A DNA stretch of 64,000 nucleotides from Blautia pseudococcoides. GTDB taxonomy: Bacteria; Bacillota; Clostridia; Lachnospirales; Lachnospiraceae. This document shows, one piece after another, positions 35,520 through 43,676 of the stretch (the stretch's first letter is position 1; each line of letters opens with the position of its first letter). The position numbers and the translations under genes are program-made. The notes below the pieces were generated by a model that worked only from the letters and a program-made list of their open reading frames with translations, had not been told where the DNA came from and made no database searches. Where the stretch lies: positions 4,924,501 through 4,988,500 of the forward strand of contig NZ_CP015405.2 of assembly GCF_001689125.2 (NCBI RefSeq), written 5' to 3'.

Positions 35520-37574
35520 ATGGACAGAAAAAATTTCAGCAGGCCCCTTTCTCTGAGGAGCGTGCAGATAACCGATGATTTTTGGAAAAAAGAGATGGAG
35601 CTGGTGAGAACCCAGATGCTGCCCTATCAGTGGGATGCACTGAATGACCAGGTAGAGGGGGCTGTGCCCAGCTACTGTATGAGGAATTTTAAGATCGCGG
35701 GTAAGAAGAACCTGGAGAGAAGAGAGCGGGGGGAAACGTTCCGGGAACCTTCCTATACCTTCCGCGGCTTTGAGGCTCTTCCCCAGGACCCCCGGCACCC
35801 GGAAGATAAATTTTACGGGTTTGTTTTCCAGGACAGTGATTTCTATAAATGGATTGAGGCGGTGGGTTATTCCCTCACCCAGCACCGGGACCAGGAGCTG
35901 GAAAAAACAGCGGACCATGCCATTGATATGGTCTGTGCCGCCCAACAGGAGGACGGCTACCTGGATACTTATTATATCCTGAACGGGAAAGATAAAATAT
36001 TTACAAACCTGAAAGACCATCACGAGCTGTACTGCCTCGGACATTTGATCGAAGGGGCAGTGGCCTATTATCAGGCTACGGGAAAAGATAAACTGCTGAA
36101 AGCGGCCATGAGATATGCGGACTATACGGCAGAACATTTTGGCCCGGAAGAGGGAAAATGCAAGGGGTATCCGGGCCATGAGATCGCGGAGATGGCACTG
36201 GTCCGCCTGTTTGAGGCCACAGGGGAGGAAAAATATCTGAACCTGGGGAAATTCTTTGTGGATGAAAGAGGCCGCAGACCCTATTATTTTGATAAAGAAC
36301 ACCCGGAAGGTGTGAAAGATCAGCCCGGTGGACTCCGCTACGCATACAATCAGGCGCATATTCCTGTACGGGAACAGGAGGAAGCGGTGGGCCATGCGGT
36401 GCGCGCGGTTTATCTCTATTCGGGAATGACAGATATAGCCAGGCTGACGCAGGATGAGAGCCTGTATAAAGCCTGCGAAAAATTGTGGGATAATATGGTG
36501 GACCGGAAGATGTATATCACCGGAGGAATAGGCGGCACCCAGATAGGGGAAGCATTTTCTTTCAATTATGACCTGCCCAATGACACGGCATACGCAGAGA
36601 CTTGCGCAGCCATAGGCCTTGTATTTTTTGCCAGGAGAATGCTGGAGATGAAGCCTGATTCCAGGTATGGGGATGTGATGGAACGGGCACTGTACAACTG
36701 TATACTCAGCGGTATGGCCCTGGATGGGAAAAGCTTTTTCTATGTGAATCCACTGGAAGTAAATCCTGAGGCCTGCCATAAAGATGAGAGGAAAGCGCAT
36801 GTGAAACCTGTGCGGCAGAAATGGTTCGGCTGTTCCTGCTGTCCTCCCAACCTGGCAAGGCTGCTGAGCTCCCTCAGCGCTTACGCCTTCACAGAGACAG
36901 AAGATACCTTGTTTGTACATCTCTATATGGGAAGTATTGTGAAAAAGCAGGTGAATGGAAAAGAAGTGACCATCTCCATCAGCTCCGGGCTGCCCCACAG
37001 CGGAAAGGTGGCCATAGAGGTGAGGGGGGAATCCGTACCGTTTACCATAGCCCTCCGTATTCCGGACTGGTGCAGGGAGGAAGCGGAGGGAGAGAAAGCT
37101 CAAACCGGTTTTACACTGAAGGGCGTGCAGGACGGTGCCTGTGTCATGAGGGATGGTTACCTGTATGTGACAAAAAGCTGGAATCCGGGAGAGCCCATGA
37201 CTCTGGAATTTGCCATGGATGTGAAAATCCTGCAGGCTGACCCCAGAGTCCGGGAGGACATAGGCAGGGTGGCAGTGGCAAGAGGCCCTGTGGTGTACTG
37301 CCTGGAGGAGGCCGACAATGGGGCAGATCTCCATCTGCTTACAGTGGACTGCAGTGCAGGGACCCGGACAGAAGTCTATACAGTGGCAGGGGAACCGGTC
37401 ACTTCTGTTGTGGCGGATGGATTCCGGCAGAAGCTGCCGTCTTTTGGGAAGGGGCTATATCACTCTCTGAAAGCGGCTGTAAAGGAACCGGTTAAGCTTC
37501 GTTTCATACCATATTATGTCTGGGCAAACCGAGGAGAAAATGAAATGACAGTTTGGGTCAGACAGGAAAAATAG
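35520..37574 (+). CDS. GH127 beta-L-arabinofuranosidase
   Basis: The 684-residue enzyme has an (alpha/alpha)6-barrel with C-terminal beta-sandwich. The SVQITDDFWKK opening, YITGGIGGT, PNDTAYAETCA and the Cys cluster C438/C440/C441 (WFGCSCCPPN) are GH127 hallmarks; in characterised members paired Cys residues bind zinc and one acts as nucleophile. It would release beta-L-arabinofuranose from arabinosylated oligosaccharides. No signal peptide is seen. ATG 35520 has GGAGG 9 nt upstream, whereas ATG 35511 directly abuts that site. With GH51/GH43 (alpha-L-arabinose) and GH27 it completes removal of arabinose in several linkages. Confidence 0.9.
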   Translation: MDRKNFSRPLSLRSVQITDDFWKKEMELVRTQMLPYQWDALNDQVEGAVPSYCMRNFKIAGKKNLERRERGETFREPSYTFRGFEALPQDPRHPEDKFYGFVFQDSDFYKWIEAVGYSLTQHRDQELEKTADHAIDMVCAAQQEDGYLDTYYILNGKDKIFTNLKDHHELYCLGHLIEGAVAYYQATGKDKLLKAAMRYADYTAEHFGPEEGKCKGYPGHEIAEMALVRLFEATGEEKYLNLGKFFVDERGRRPYYFDKEHPEGVKDQPGGLRYAYNQAHIPVREQEEAVGHAVRAVYLYSGMTDIARLTQDESLYKACEKLWDNMVDRKMYITGGIGGTQIGEAFSFNYDLPNDTAYAETCAAIGLVFFARRMLEMKPDSRYGDVMERALYNCILSGMALDGKSFFYVNPLEVNPEACHKDERKAHVKPVRQKWFGCSCCPPNLARLLSSLSAYAFTETEDTLFVHLYMGSIVKKQVNGKEVTISISSGLPHSGKVAIEVRGESVPFTIALRIPDWCREEAEGEKAQTGFTLKGVQDGACVMRDGYLYVTKSWNPGEPMTLEFAMDVKILQADPRVREDIGRVAVARGPVVYCLEEADNGADLHLLTVDCSAGTRTEVYTVAGEPVTSVVADGFRQKLPSFGKGLYHSLKAAVKEPVKLRFIPYYVWANRGENEMTVWVRQEK

Positions 37575-37716
37575 AAAAAAGGCGAAAAAAGTAAAAAAAT
37601 ATCACATAAAATCGAAAAATAATCCATTTTTATTTCTGAAAGATTCGATTATAATGTACTCAGAATAAGAAGAAAATCACGGATCATATAAAGACTAAAA
37701 GAAGGAGAATGGTTTT

Positions 37717-37944
37717 ATGTGCGTTCAAGTTTGTTTTAAAGAAGTAAATGAAATTGTGAATTTTGTAAACAAAGTATCAGAGGCTCCCTTCCAGATTGAT
37801 GCCTGCTACGGCAGCTATATGGTGGATGCCAAATCCATTATGGGAATGATGGCCATCGGCGCCGGTAAAAAAGTAGAACTGAAAATTTATTCCGATGAGG
37901 GCGTCGGAAATCTGGAGCAGCTGATCCGGACATATGCAGCATAG
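37717..37944 (+). CDS. HPr-like (Crh-like) protein lacking the active-site histidine
   Basis: The 75-residue protein aligns by eye with HPr around the regulatory serine site: VDAKSIMGMMAIGAGKKVEL corresponds to the KSIMGVMSLG segment. The loop that should hold His15 (GIHARPA) is not present; the N-terminal half reads EVNEIVNFVNKVSEAPFQ and contains no His at all. It could therefore not pass phosphate in the PTS but could still be a substrate of HPr kinase, as in Bacillus Crh, and serve CcpA. That role is inference. GAAGGAGAA precedes the ATG, a TATAAT lies at 37650-37655, and a terminator follows. Confidence 0.7.
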   Translation: MCVQVCFKEVNEIVNFVNKVSEAPFQIDACYGSYMVDAKSIMGMMAIGAGKKVELKIYSDEGVGNLEQLIRTYAA

Positions 37945-37999
37945 AATTAGCCCGGCAGTTCCCTGCCCCGTAAAAACAGGCACCCGTTTCCCGTAAGAT

Positions 38000-38046
38000 A
38001 ACCCGGCTCGAAGAGTAGTTTCTGCTCTGGGGGCCGGGTTGTTTTT
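38000..38046 (+). terminator. Intrinsic terminator after the HPr-like gene
   Basis: The arms AACCCGGC (38000-38007) and GCCGGGTT (38033-38040) are followed by GTTTTT. Confidence 0.8.
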
Positions 38047-38908
38047 ATGCGGAGAACTGGGCGTATTTCTTGGGGGAGATACCCACAGCTTTTGTAAAAG
38101 ATTTCAGGAAGTTACTATAGTCCCCAAAGCCGCAGCGGATGCAGGCATCTGTGACAGAATATCCCTCTGAAAGATATGATTTGGCAAGGGTGATGCGCTT
38201 GGCAGTAATGTATTTATTGATGGTGGTTCCCGTTTCACTCTTGAATATCCTGCACAGATAAGAGGTGCTGATATAAAAGTGTTTAGCCAGCCGCTCAATG
38301 TAAAGATCGTCAGAGATATGCTGATTAATATAGGAAAGAATGGCGTCCATCTGTTCATGACGGCTTCCGACAGGTTCATGCCGGGGCAGGTCGTGGCTGC
38401 AGTTTCTCAGAAAGATGCCGTTTAAAAAGGTCATAAGCTGGAGAAATACTGCGTGGTCTAAAATATCCTGTCCGTATTCGTTATTCTCGGACAGCTTATG
38501 TATAAAGTACAGAAAGCGTTTCTGTTCCTCAAGGGACAGAGAAATCTTGTGTCCAAAGTTAGTATTGCGGCAGGTAAAACAGTAGTTCAGATCGGTCTTG
38601 CCGGAACAGCATTGCTTCAGGTGATCAGGGTAGATGGAGACAATGATCCGCTCGTGTTTCACATTGTCGATCTGGGACAGATAATGGCTTTCATATTGAT
38701 TTATAAAGAAAATATCTCCGGGATTGAAAGTATAGAATCGGTTGTCGATCAAAAACTGCTTTCCGCCGGAGATGGAGTAATAAATTTCATAACAGTCATG
38801 GATATGGATATCCATAGGCTTCTCATAGCTGTACAGATGCGCAACGGAAAATGTCTGCGTTTCAATACAGGAACGTATGCCTTCTTTACAGGAACTATAT
38901 AGTTTCAT
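38045..38908 (-). CDS. AraC-family regulator divergent from the kdu operon
   Basis: This 287-residue protein has a cupin sensor with metal-type His pattern (MDIHIHDCYEIYYSISGGKQ) and a C-terminal HTH pair (about 190-285; LAKHFYISTSYLCRIFKSET, FGDYSNFLKSFTKAVGISPK). It is divergent from kduI and probably activates uronate genes. ATG 38908 is preferred for the AGGAGG 8 nt upstream; in-frame codons up to 39001 lack a ribosome site. Confidence 0.88.
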   Translation of the reverse strand: MKLYSSCKEGIRSCIETQTFSVAHLYSYEKPMDIHIHDCYEIYYSISGGKQFLIDNRFYTFNPGDIFFINQYESHYLSQIDNVKHERIIVSIYPDHLKQCCSGKTDLNYCFTCRNTNFGHKISLSLEEQKRFLYFIHKLSENNEYGQDILDHAVFLQLMTFLNGIFLRNCSHDLPRHEPVGSRHEQMDAILSYINQHISDDLYIERLAKHFYISTSYLCRIFKSETGTTINKYITAKRITLAKSYLSEGYSVTDACIRCGFGDYSNFLKSFTKAVGISPKKYAQFSA

Positions 38909-38956
38909 GGATGTTTCCTCCTGGTGATCAACGGATGCCACCTGGGTTCTGTGGCC

Positions 38957-38983
38957 GTAACTGTGAAGGTATGGAACCGTTAC
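38957..38983. repeat. Dispersed 27-bp motif, copy A
   Basis: This stretch matches 60034-60060 at 23 of 27 positions, with shared core ACTGTGAAG.TATGGAA..GTTAC. It lies in the AraC/kduI intergenic region. Confidence 0.5.
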
Positions 38984-39110
38984 ATTTTTAGTATAAAACA
39001 TCCGTGTAAGATTTGCAATATTTCCGAAAGAAAAACACAGGAAACCGAAAATTCGTCATGATAAGATGAGGATAACGATAAGGGAAAGCAAAAGAAAGGC
39101 AGGAATCATT

Positions 39111-39974
39111 ATGGAACTCAGAACCGCAGCATCACCCAGGGACGTGAAACACTATACCACCCAGCGTCTCAGAGAAGAATTTTTAATACAGAACGTGTTT
39201 GTACCCGATGAGATCAAGCTGGTGTACAGCCACATTGACCGAATCATCACCGGCTCCGCCACTCCGGCCGAAAAAGAGCTGAAATTGGTGGCAGGAGATG
39301 AACTGAGAGCAGAATATTTTTTACAGAGACGGGAGATGGGGGTTATCAATATCGGAGGTCCGGGCAGCATCTGTGTGGACGGCAGAACTTACCAGGTGGC
39401 GCCAAGGGACGGAATGTACATCGGCATGGGCAAAAAGGACATCACATTTACCAGTGCAGACAAGGAAAATCCGGCGAAATTTTATATTAACAGCGCTCCC
39501 GCACACACCTCCTACCCCACTGTGCTGATCAAACGAGAGGGGACAGAAGAGGAAGATGTGGTGATCATCAAAGAGGAAAACAAGGTGGAGCTGGGAAGCC
39601 TGGAGCAGTCTAACCACAGAACCATCTGCAAATATATTCTTCCGGGCCAGGTGGAGAGCTGCCAGCTCGAGATGGGAATGACAAGCCTGGAGCCGGGAAG
39701 TGTCTGGAATACTATGCCGTGCCATACACATGACAGAAGGATGGAGGTATATCTGTATTTTGACATGCCGGAGGATGCTTTTGTCATGCATTATATGGGA
39801 GAACCTCAGGAGACAAGACATATTGTTATGAGAAATGAGGAGGCAGTGATCTCCCCAAGCTGGTCGATCCATTCAGGTTCGGGATCCAGAAATTATACCT
39901 TTATCTGGGGGATGGTGGGAGAAAACCAGGACTTTAACGATATGGACGGCATCAGAAACCGGGATATCCTGTAA
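39111..39974 (+). CDS. kduI: 5-dehydro-4-deoxy-D-glucuronate isomerase
   Basis: The 287-residue cupin isomerase converts 5-keto-4-deoxyuronate to 3-deoxy-D-glycero-2,5-hexodiulosonate in pectin and glycosaminoglycan breakdown. Recognisable family features are FLIQNVFVPDEIKLVYSHID, the LRAEYFLQRREMGVINIGG segment and the metal-site run WNTMPCHTHDRRMEVYLYFD with SIHSGSGSRNYTFIWGM. The length fits KduI. ATG 39111 has AGG 7 nt upstream; earlier in-frame codons add nothing family-like. It is the first gene of a kduI-kduD-isomerase operon. Confidence 0.94.
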   Translation: MELRTAASPRDVKHYTTQRLREEFLIQNVFVPDEIKLVYSHIDRIITGSATPAEKELKLVAGDELRAEYFLQRREMGVINIGGPGSICVDGRTYQVAPRDGMYIGMGKKDITFTSADKENPAKFYINSAPAHTSYPTVLIKREGTEEEDVVIIKEENKVELGSLEQSNHRTICKYILPGQVESCQLEMGMTSLEPGSVWNTMPCHTHDRRMEVYLYFDMPEDAFVMHYMGEPQETRHIVMRNEEAVISPSWSIHSGSGSRNYTFIWGMVGENQDFNDMDGIRNRDIL

Positions 39975-40016
39975 ATAAAGAACATGATAACAGGAAAAAA
40001 GAGAGGAGATACCTAT

Positions 40017-40817
40017 ATGGAAACAAATAAATTATTTTCTTTAGAAGGAAAAGTCGCCCTGGTGACAGGAGCTGCCTACGGGATCGGATTTGCCATAGCG
40101 GAGGCATATGCAGCAGCCGGTGCAAAGATCGCGTTTAACTGCAGAGGCCGGGAACACATGGATAAGGCTATGGCTGACTACAAAGCCAAAGGAATTGACG
40201 CCAGAGGTTATATCTGTGATGTGACGGATGAGGCCCAGGTGGAAAAAATGGTGGCTGATATTGAGAAAGAACTGGGCACCGTTGATATTCTGGTCAACAA
40301 CGCAGGTATCATCAAGCGCATTCCTATGACAGAGATGAAAGCAGAGGAATTCCGCCAGGTCATTGATATTGACCTGAACGCACCGTTCATTGTGTCAAAA
40401 GCAGTGATTCCCGGCATGATGCAAAAAGGACACGGCAAGATCATCAATATCTGTTCCATGATGAGCGAGCTGGGCCGTGAGACGGTTTCCGCTTACGCGG
40501 CTGCAAAGGGCGGCCTGAAAATGCTGACAAAGAATATAGCGTCAGAATACGGCGGATATAATATCCAGTGCAACGGCATCGGGCCGGGGTATATTGCCAC
40601 ACCCCAGACAGCACCTCTCAGAGAAAAGCAGCCGGACGGCAGCAGACATCCATTTGACCAGTTCATCCTTGCCAAAACACCTCAGGCGCGCTGGGGAACC
40701 CCGGAGGACCTGATGGGACCTGCCATCTTCCTGGCGTCCCATGCATCTGATTTTGTAAACGGCCATATTCTTTATGTGGACGGAGGGATTCTGGCATATA
40801 TTGGAAAACAGCCGTGA
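40017..40817 (+). CDS. kduD: 2-dehydro-3-deoxy-D-gluconate 5-dehydrogenase (SDR)
   Basis: The 266-residue short-chain dehydrogenase performs the step after KduI, reducing the hexodiulosonate to KDG with NAD(P)H. The nucleotide-binding motif GAAYGIG, the NNAG strand end (LVNNAGI), the catalytic Ser in NICSMMSELG and the Tyr-x3-Lys in SAYAAAKGG are all present. ATG 40017 has GAGGAG 8 nt upstream. The next metabolic genes, KDG kinase and aldolase, are not in this window. Confidence 0.92.
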   Translation: METNKLFSLEGKVALVTGAAYGIGFAIAEAYAAAGAKIAFNCRGREHMDKAMADYKAKGIDARGYICDVTDEAQVEKMVADIEKELGTVDILVNNAGIIKRIPMTEMKAEEFRQVIDIDLNAPFIVSKAVIPGMMQKGHGKIINICSMMSELGRETVSAYAAAKGGLKMLTKNIASEYGGYNIQCNGIGPGYIATPQTAPLREKQPDGSRHPFDQFILAKTPQARWGTPEDLMGPAIFLASHASDFVNGHILYVDGGILAYIGKQP

Positions 40818-40862
40818 TAAAGAATTTACTTTTTAGCGATCATAGGAGAGGAAGAAAAGATC

Positions 40863-41501
40863 ATGAAAATTGCTTTAATAAATGAAAACAGCCAGGCAGC
40901 CAAAAACCAAATCATCTGTCATGCATTGGAAACAGTAGTGGAACCCATGGGGCATGAGGTGCGCAATTACGGTATGTACACAGCAGAGGATGACTGCCAG
41001 CTCACCTATGTACAGGTGGGGATCCTTGCGGCAGTTCTTCTGAATTCCGGTGCGGCCGATTATGTGATCACCGGCTGCGGTACAGGCGAGGGTGCAATGC
41101 TGGCCTGCAACTCCTTTCCAGGGGTGATATGCGGTCATGTGGAGGACGCTCTGGATGCCTACACATTTGCCCAGATCAATGACGGCAATGCCATTGCCAT
41201 TCCCTTTGCAAAAGGGTTTGGCTGGGGCGGAGACCTGAATCTCCAGTATATCTTTGAGAAACTTTTCTGTGAGGAGAGCGGACAGGGATACCCAAGGGAA
41301 CGTGCAGTCCCGGAGAAACGCAACAAACAGATCCTGGACAAGGTAAAAGAGGTGACATACAGAGCCCTTCCCGAGATTCTAGAAAACCTGGATCAGGAGC
41401 TTGTAAAAGGCGCACTCAGCGGCGAAAAATTCCGGGAATATTTCTTTGCTGACTGCAAATGTGAAGAGATGGCAGAGGCAGTGAAGAAAGTACTGAATTA
41501 A
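40863..41501 (+). CDS. RpiB/LacA/LacB-family sugar-phosphate isomerase
   Basis: The 212-residue protein has the RpiB fold markers: an N-terminal MKIALINENSQAAKN strand-loop, ADYVITGCGTGEGAMLACN (the catalytic Cys/Gly-rich loop) and NDGNAIAIPFA. It has a longer C-terminus than RpiB (about 150 aa), as seen in the variants that accompany kduI/kduD operons in Firmicutes. A role in uronate or pentose phosphate isomerisation is likely; the substrate is not determined. It lies 45 nt after kduD with an AGGAGAGG site. Confidence 0.85.
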   Translation: MKIALINENSQAAKNQIICHALETVVEPMGHEVRNYGMYTAEDDCQLTYVQVGILAAVLLNSGAADYVITGCGTGEGAMLACNSFPGVICGHVEDALDAYTFAQINDGNAIAIPFAKGFGWGGDLNLQYIFEKLFCEESGQGYPRERAVPEKRNKQILDKVKEVTYRALPEILENLDQELVKGALSGEKFREYFFADCKCEEMAEAVKKVLN

Positions 41502-41571
41502 TACCTGAATGCCTGTCTGGTGAAACGGACAGGCATTCGTGCAGAAATAGAAAGAGAGAAGAGGTAGAGAG

Positions 41572-42357
41572 ATGTCTATCAGTTTAAAAGTACAGGACAA
41601 AAACGGCTTCACACTGGCGGTTGCCCGCGGGGAAAGAGAAGTGAACCTTCCCTACTGTGGGGAATACAGGGAAGGTGATCAGATCGTAGCGGAGGTTGCT
41701 GAGACACCTGCATTCTATTGGCTGTCCCTGGATGACGGAAGAGGCCATTCCCTGGTCTATCTGACAGGAAATATATGGTACAAGATTCCTTTTGGGGAAA
41801 AGCGGGTCAATATGTCACCCAAGACATTTTTCGGAAGCAGGCATTTGATCCACATCCGAAAAGCTTATTCTTTTGAATATGAGGCATACCGGAACCTGGC
41901 GCTGAATGTGAATGACTGTCATGGGGAGACAAACTGTTACCCACACGTATCAGCCAATGTGGAGACAAGAGGAGAGTCTGTCTTTGCAGCCATGAATGCT
42001 GTTGACGGTATCACTGCGGCGGCCTGCCACGGGGAGTGGCCTTATGAATCCTGGGGTATCAACCAGCGGGCAGATGCAGCCATGAAGCTGGAATTTGGAC
42101 GGACGGTGGAGGCTGACCGGATTGTCCTTTATACGAGAGCGGATTACCCTCATGACAACTGGTGGAAAAAGGCGACTGTCACATTTTCGGACGGCAGCGC
42201 TATGGAACTGGAATTGAAAAAGACTGGGGACGCCCAGGAATTTATATTTGAGAAGAAAAAGATAGAATGGCTTCAGATTGGAGAACTGATAAAATCAGAG
42301 GAACCGTCCCCCTTTCCGGCGCTTGTGCAGCTGGAAGTGTATGGGACGGAAGCCTAA
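41572..42357 (+). CDS. Cytoplasmic discoidin-like carbohydrate-binding protein of unknown role
   Basis: This 261-residue protein has no signal peptide. The N-terminal half (about 1-110) is beta-rich and unfamiliar. The C-terminal half (about 115-260) resembles an F5/8 type C fold: AAMNAVDGI, HGEWPYESWGIN, MKLEFGRTVEADRIVLYTRA and the typical VQLEVYG end strand. It is the last gene of the kdu operon. A non-secreted carbohydrate-binding-like protein is odd; it might bind an intracellular intermediate or have an unrecognised enzyme activity. A terminator follows. Confidence 0.65.
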   Translation: MSISLKVQDKNGFTLAVARGEREVNLPYCGEYREGDQIVAEVAETPAFYWLSLDDGRGHSLVYLTGNIWYKIPFGEKRVNMSPKTFFGSRHLIHIRKAYSFEYEAYRNLALNVNDCHGETNCYPHVSANVETRGESVFAAMNAVDGITAAACHGEWPYESWGINQRADAAMKLEFGRTVEADRIVLYTRADYPHDNWWKKATVTFSDGSAMELELKKTGDAQEFIFEKKKIEWLQIGELIKSEEPSPFPALVQLEVYGTEA

Positions 42358-42361
42358 TGGG

Positions 42362-42391
42362 AATCCCCGCCGGTTTTTGCCGGCGGGGATT
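42362..42391. terminator. Bidirectional terminator between the kdu operon and the retron RT
   Basis: The perfect 12-bp arms AATCCCCGCCGG and CCGGCGGGGATT enclose a T-rich loop. The repeat overlaps the RT stop by one base and serves both convergent transcripts. Confidence 0.85.
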
Positions 42392-43413
42392 TATGAGATA
42401 TGCGTGTTGTTCTGGGTAGATATTTCCCTGACCATAAGAGATATTTCCTCTCTTTTTTTACAAAAAAGATCATCATGGGGATTTACTGCCAGCACATAAT
42501 TTATTTTTCCCAGCAGATACTGCAGATATCTTTTAACATCCGGCTCATCCTCCCTCATCCAGGCAGGATTCCCCATCTTGTTCAAATGTGAGCTTACTCC
42601 GTACTTTTGACAATAATAAATCTCTGCGCGGAGCTGGTTTCTGTATTCTCTGCTCACCTGCATTTTTTCATTTACTACAAGTCCTGTCACGGTCTGTCTA
42701 TGGGACTGAAACTGGATTCTTGTCTTTTTTCTATTTAATTCAAATCCCAGTACATGCAAAAAATTCCGGACTTTCTGCTTTACTTCCTTTTGATCAAAAG
42801 TACCGGAAAAGGTTAGGTCATCGCAGTATCTGGTATATTGGATCTGCCGTTCTCCACACCAGGCCCCCATATATTCATCGAAAGAACGCATAGCCAGATT
42901 GGAGATTGCCGGGGAACTGGGGGCTCCCTGCGACAGACGGTCATTCCGGCAGCACAGGGAAGTCAAAAGCATCCGGATGGAAGGCGGATAGTAGATCGCC
43001 GGAAATGCATACTGATATACCATCTGAAAGGTAATACAGTCAAAAAAATCCTTGATATCCAGTTTCATCACCATTTCAGCACCAACATGGGGCCGGGCAT
43101 TTTCCAGGATGGAAGCTTTCTTTCTATATGCAGTTGCATATTGGGAGACGGAACGCTCGCATAATACATTTTTTACAATATTCCGCTGTATTGTCCGCAG
43201 CAGTGTGCCGGGTACCGATAACTTTCTCATCCCGCCGTTCTTTTTTTGTATAACTGCAGTATGGTAATGTTCTTCTGTGTGATTGCTGACTGCATAAAGA
43301 CATGCCAGATATTTCTCATCACTGACGCCTGTGCCTTCCAGCAAATGAAAGGAGCGCAGTACATCTTCTGCTTCCTTTGCCTCACAATATTTCCATAAAT
43401 CATTGCCTGCCAT
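42391..43413 (-). CDS. Retron-type reverse transcriptase
   Basis: The 340-residue RT shows retron hallmarks: NARPH at 105-109 (NAxxH motif), LDIKDFF at 118-124 (RT motif A), QGAPSSP at 162-168 (motif B), YCDD at 196-199 (motif C, Cys in place of the common Ala) and VTG at 242-244 (retron-specific). Fingers, palm and thumb fill the whole length, so no fused effector domain remains. It would bind and reverse-transcribe the msr-msd RNA encoded 26 nt upstream. The ATG at 43413 has only a weak ribosome site (GGGATGTGG). Neighbours on both sides are sugar genes, and no partner effector is evident. Confidence 0.88.
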   Translation of the reverse strand: MAGNDLWKYCEAKEAEDVLRSFHLLEGTGVSDEKYLACLYAVSNHTEEHYHTAVIQKKNGGMRKLSVPGTLLRTIQRNIVKNVLCERSVSQYATAYRKKASILENARPHVGAEMVMKLDIKDFFDCITFQMVYQYAFPAIYYPPSIRMLLTSLCCRNDRLSQGAPSSPAISNLAMRSFDEYMGAWCGERQIQYTRYCDDLTFSGTFDQKEVKQKVRNFLHVLGFELNRKKTRIQFQSHRQTVTGLVVNEKMQVSREYRNQLRAEIYYCQKYGVSSHLNKMGNPAWMREDEPDVKRYLQYLLGKINYVLAVNPHDDLFCKKREEISLMVREISTQNNTHIS

Positions 43414-43438
43414 TTAACCACATCCCGGATATGAATTT

Positions 43439-43641
43439 TGCGGGAACAATACAAGAAGGTGATTCTGGAGAATGCGCAGATGTACATAGGCCGACGGCCG
43501 TACAGCACACGCAGTGTGCAGAAGTACCTCGGAGCGTTCGGAAGTCTAATGTCTCCCTGTTTATGATCAGGCGGCGACTCGCCGCCCCACCGGTTCCGTA
43601 CACCAAAGCGTAAATATACCGGATATGCTATTGGTCCCGCA
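43439..43641 (-). ncRNA. Retron msr-msd RNA (predicted)
   Basis: The ends are complementary: a1 TGCGGGACCAATA (43641 to 43629) and a2 TATTGTTCCCGCA (43451 to 43439) pair at 12 of 13 positions. Directly after a1 the RNA reads TAGC, with a candidate branching G at 43628. Inside are stem-loops at 43599-43612, 43570-43586 (GGCGGC/GCCGCC), 43505-43519 (GCACAC/GTGTGC) and 43481-43504. A promoter at 43647-43676 would start transcription at about 43640, exactly at a1, and the RT start lies 26 nt beyond a2. The msr/msd boundary cannot be set by eye. Confidence 0.78.
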
Positions 43642-43646
43642 GTCTT

Positions 43647-43676
43647 ATCATAACATAGGGGTGTCGGAATTGACAA
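43647..43676 (-). promoter_or_regulatory. Promoter of the retron RNA/RT transcript
   Basis: On the minus strand, TTGTCA (43676-43671), an 18-bp spacer and TATGAT (43652-43647) place the start at about 43640, which coincides with the a1 end of the RNA. Confidence 0.65.

Noticed and set aside
35382..37334. Long open frame of about 650 codons antisense to the GH127 gene
   Set aside because: It mirrors the GH127 gene, has no family-like motifs and is rich in His, Pro and Ile, typical of antisense translation. GH127 motifs are convincing on the plus strand.
42391..43641. Diversity-generating retroelement or group II intron as the origin of the RT
   Set aside because: No template/variable repeat pair was seen, no maturase or endonuclease domain is present, and the NAxxH and VTG motifs plus the a1/a2 RNA favour a retron.
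43227..43676. Frames crossing the retron RNA that could be read as a Trp/Arg/Pro-rich protein
   Set aside because: They overlap the structured msr-msd interval and the RT start in another frame. The inverted repeats and promoter explain the sequence better as RNA.
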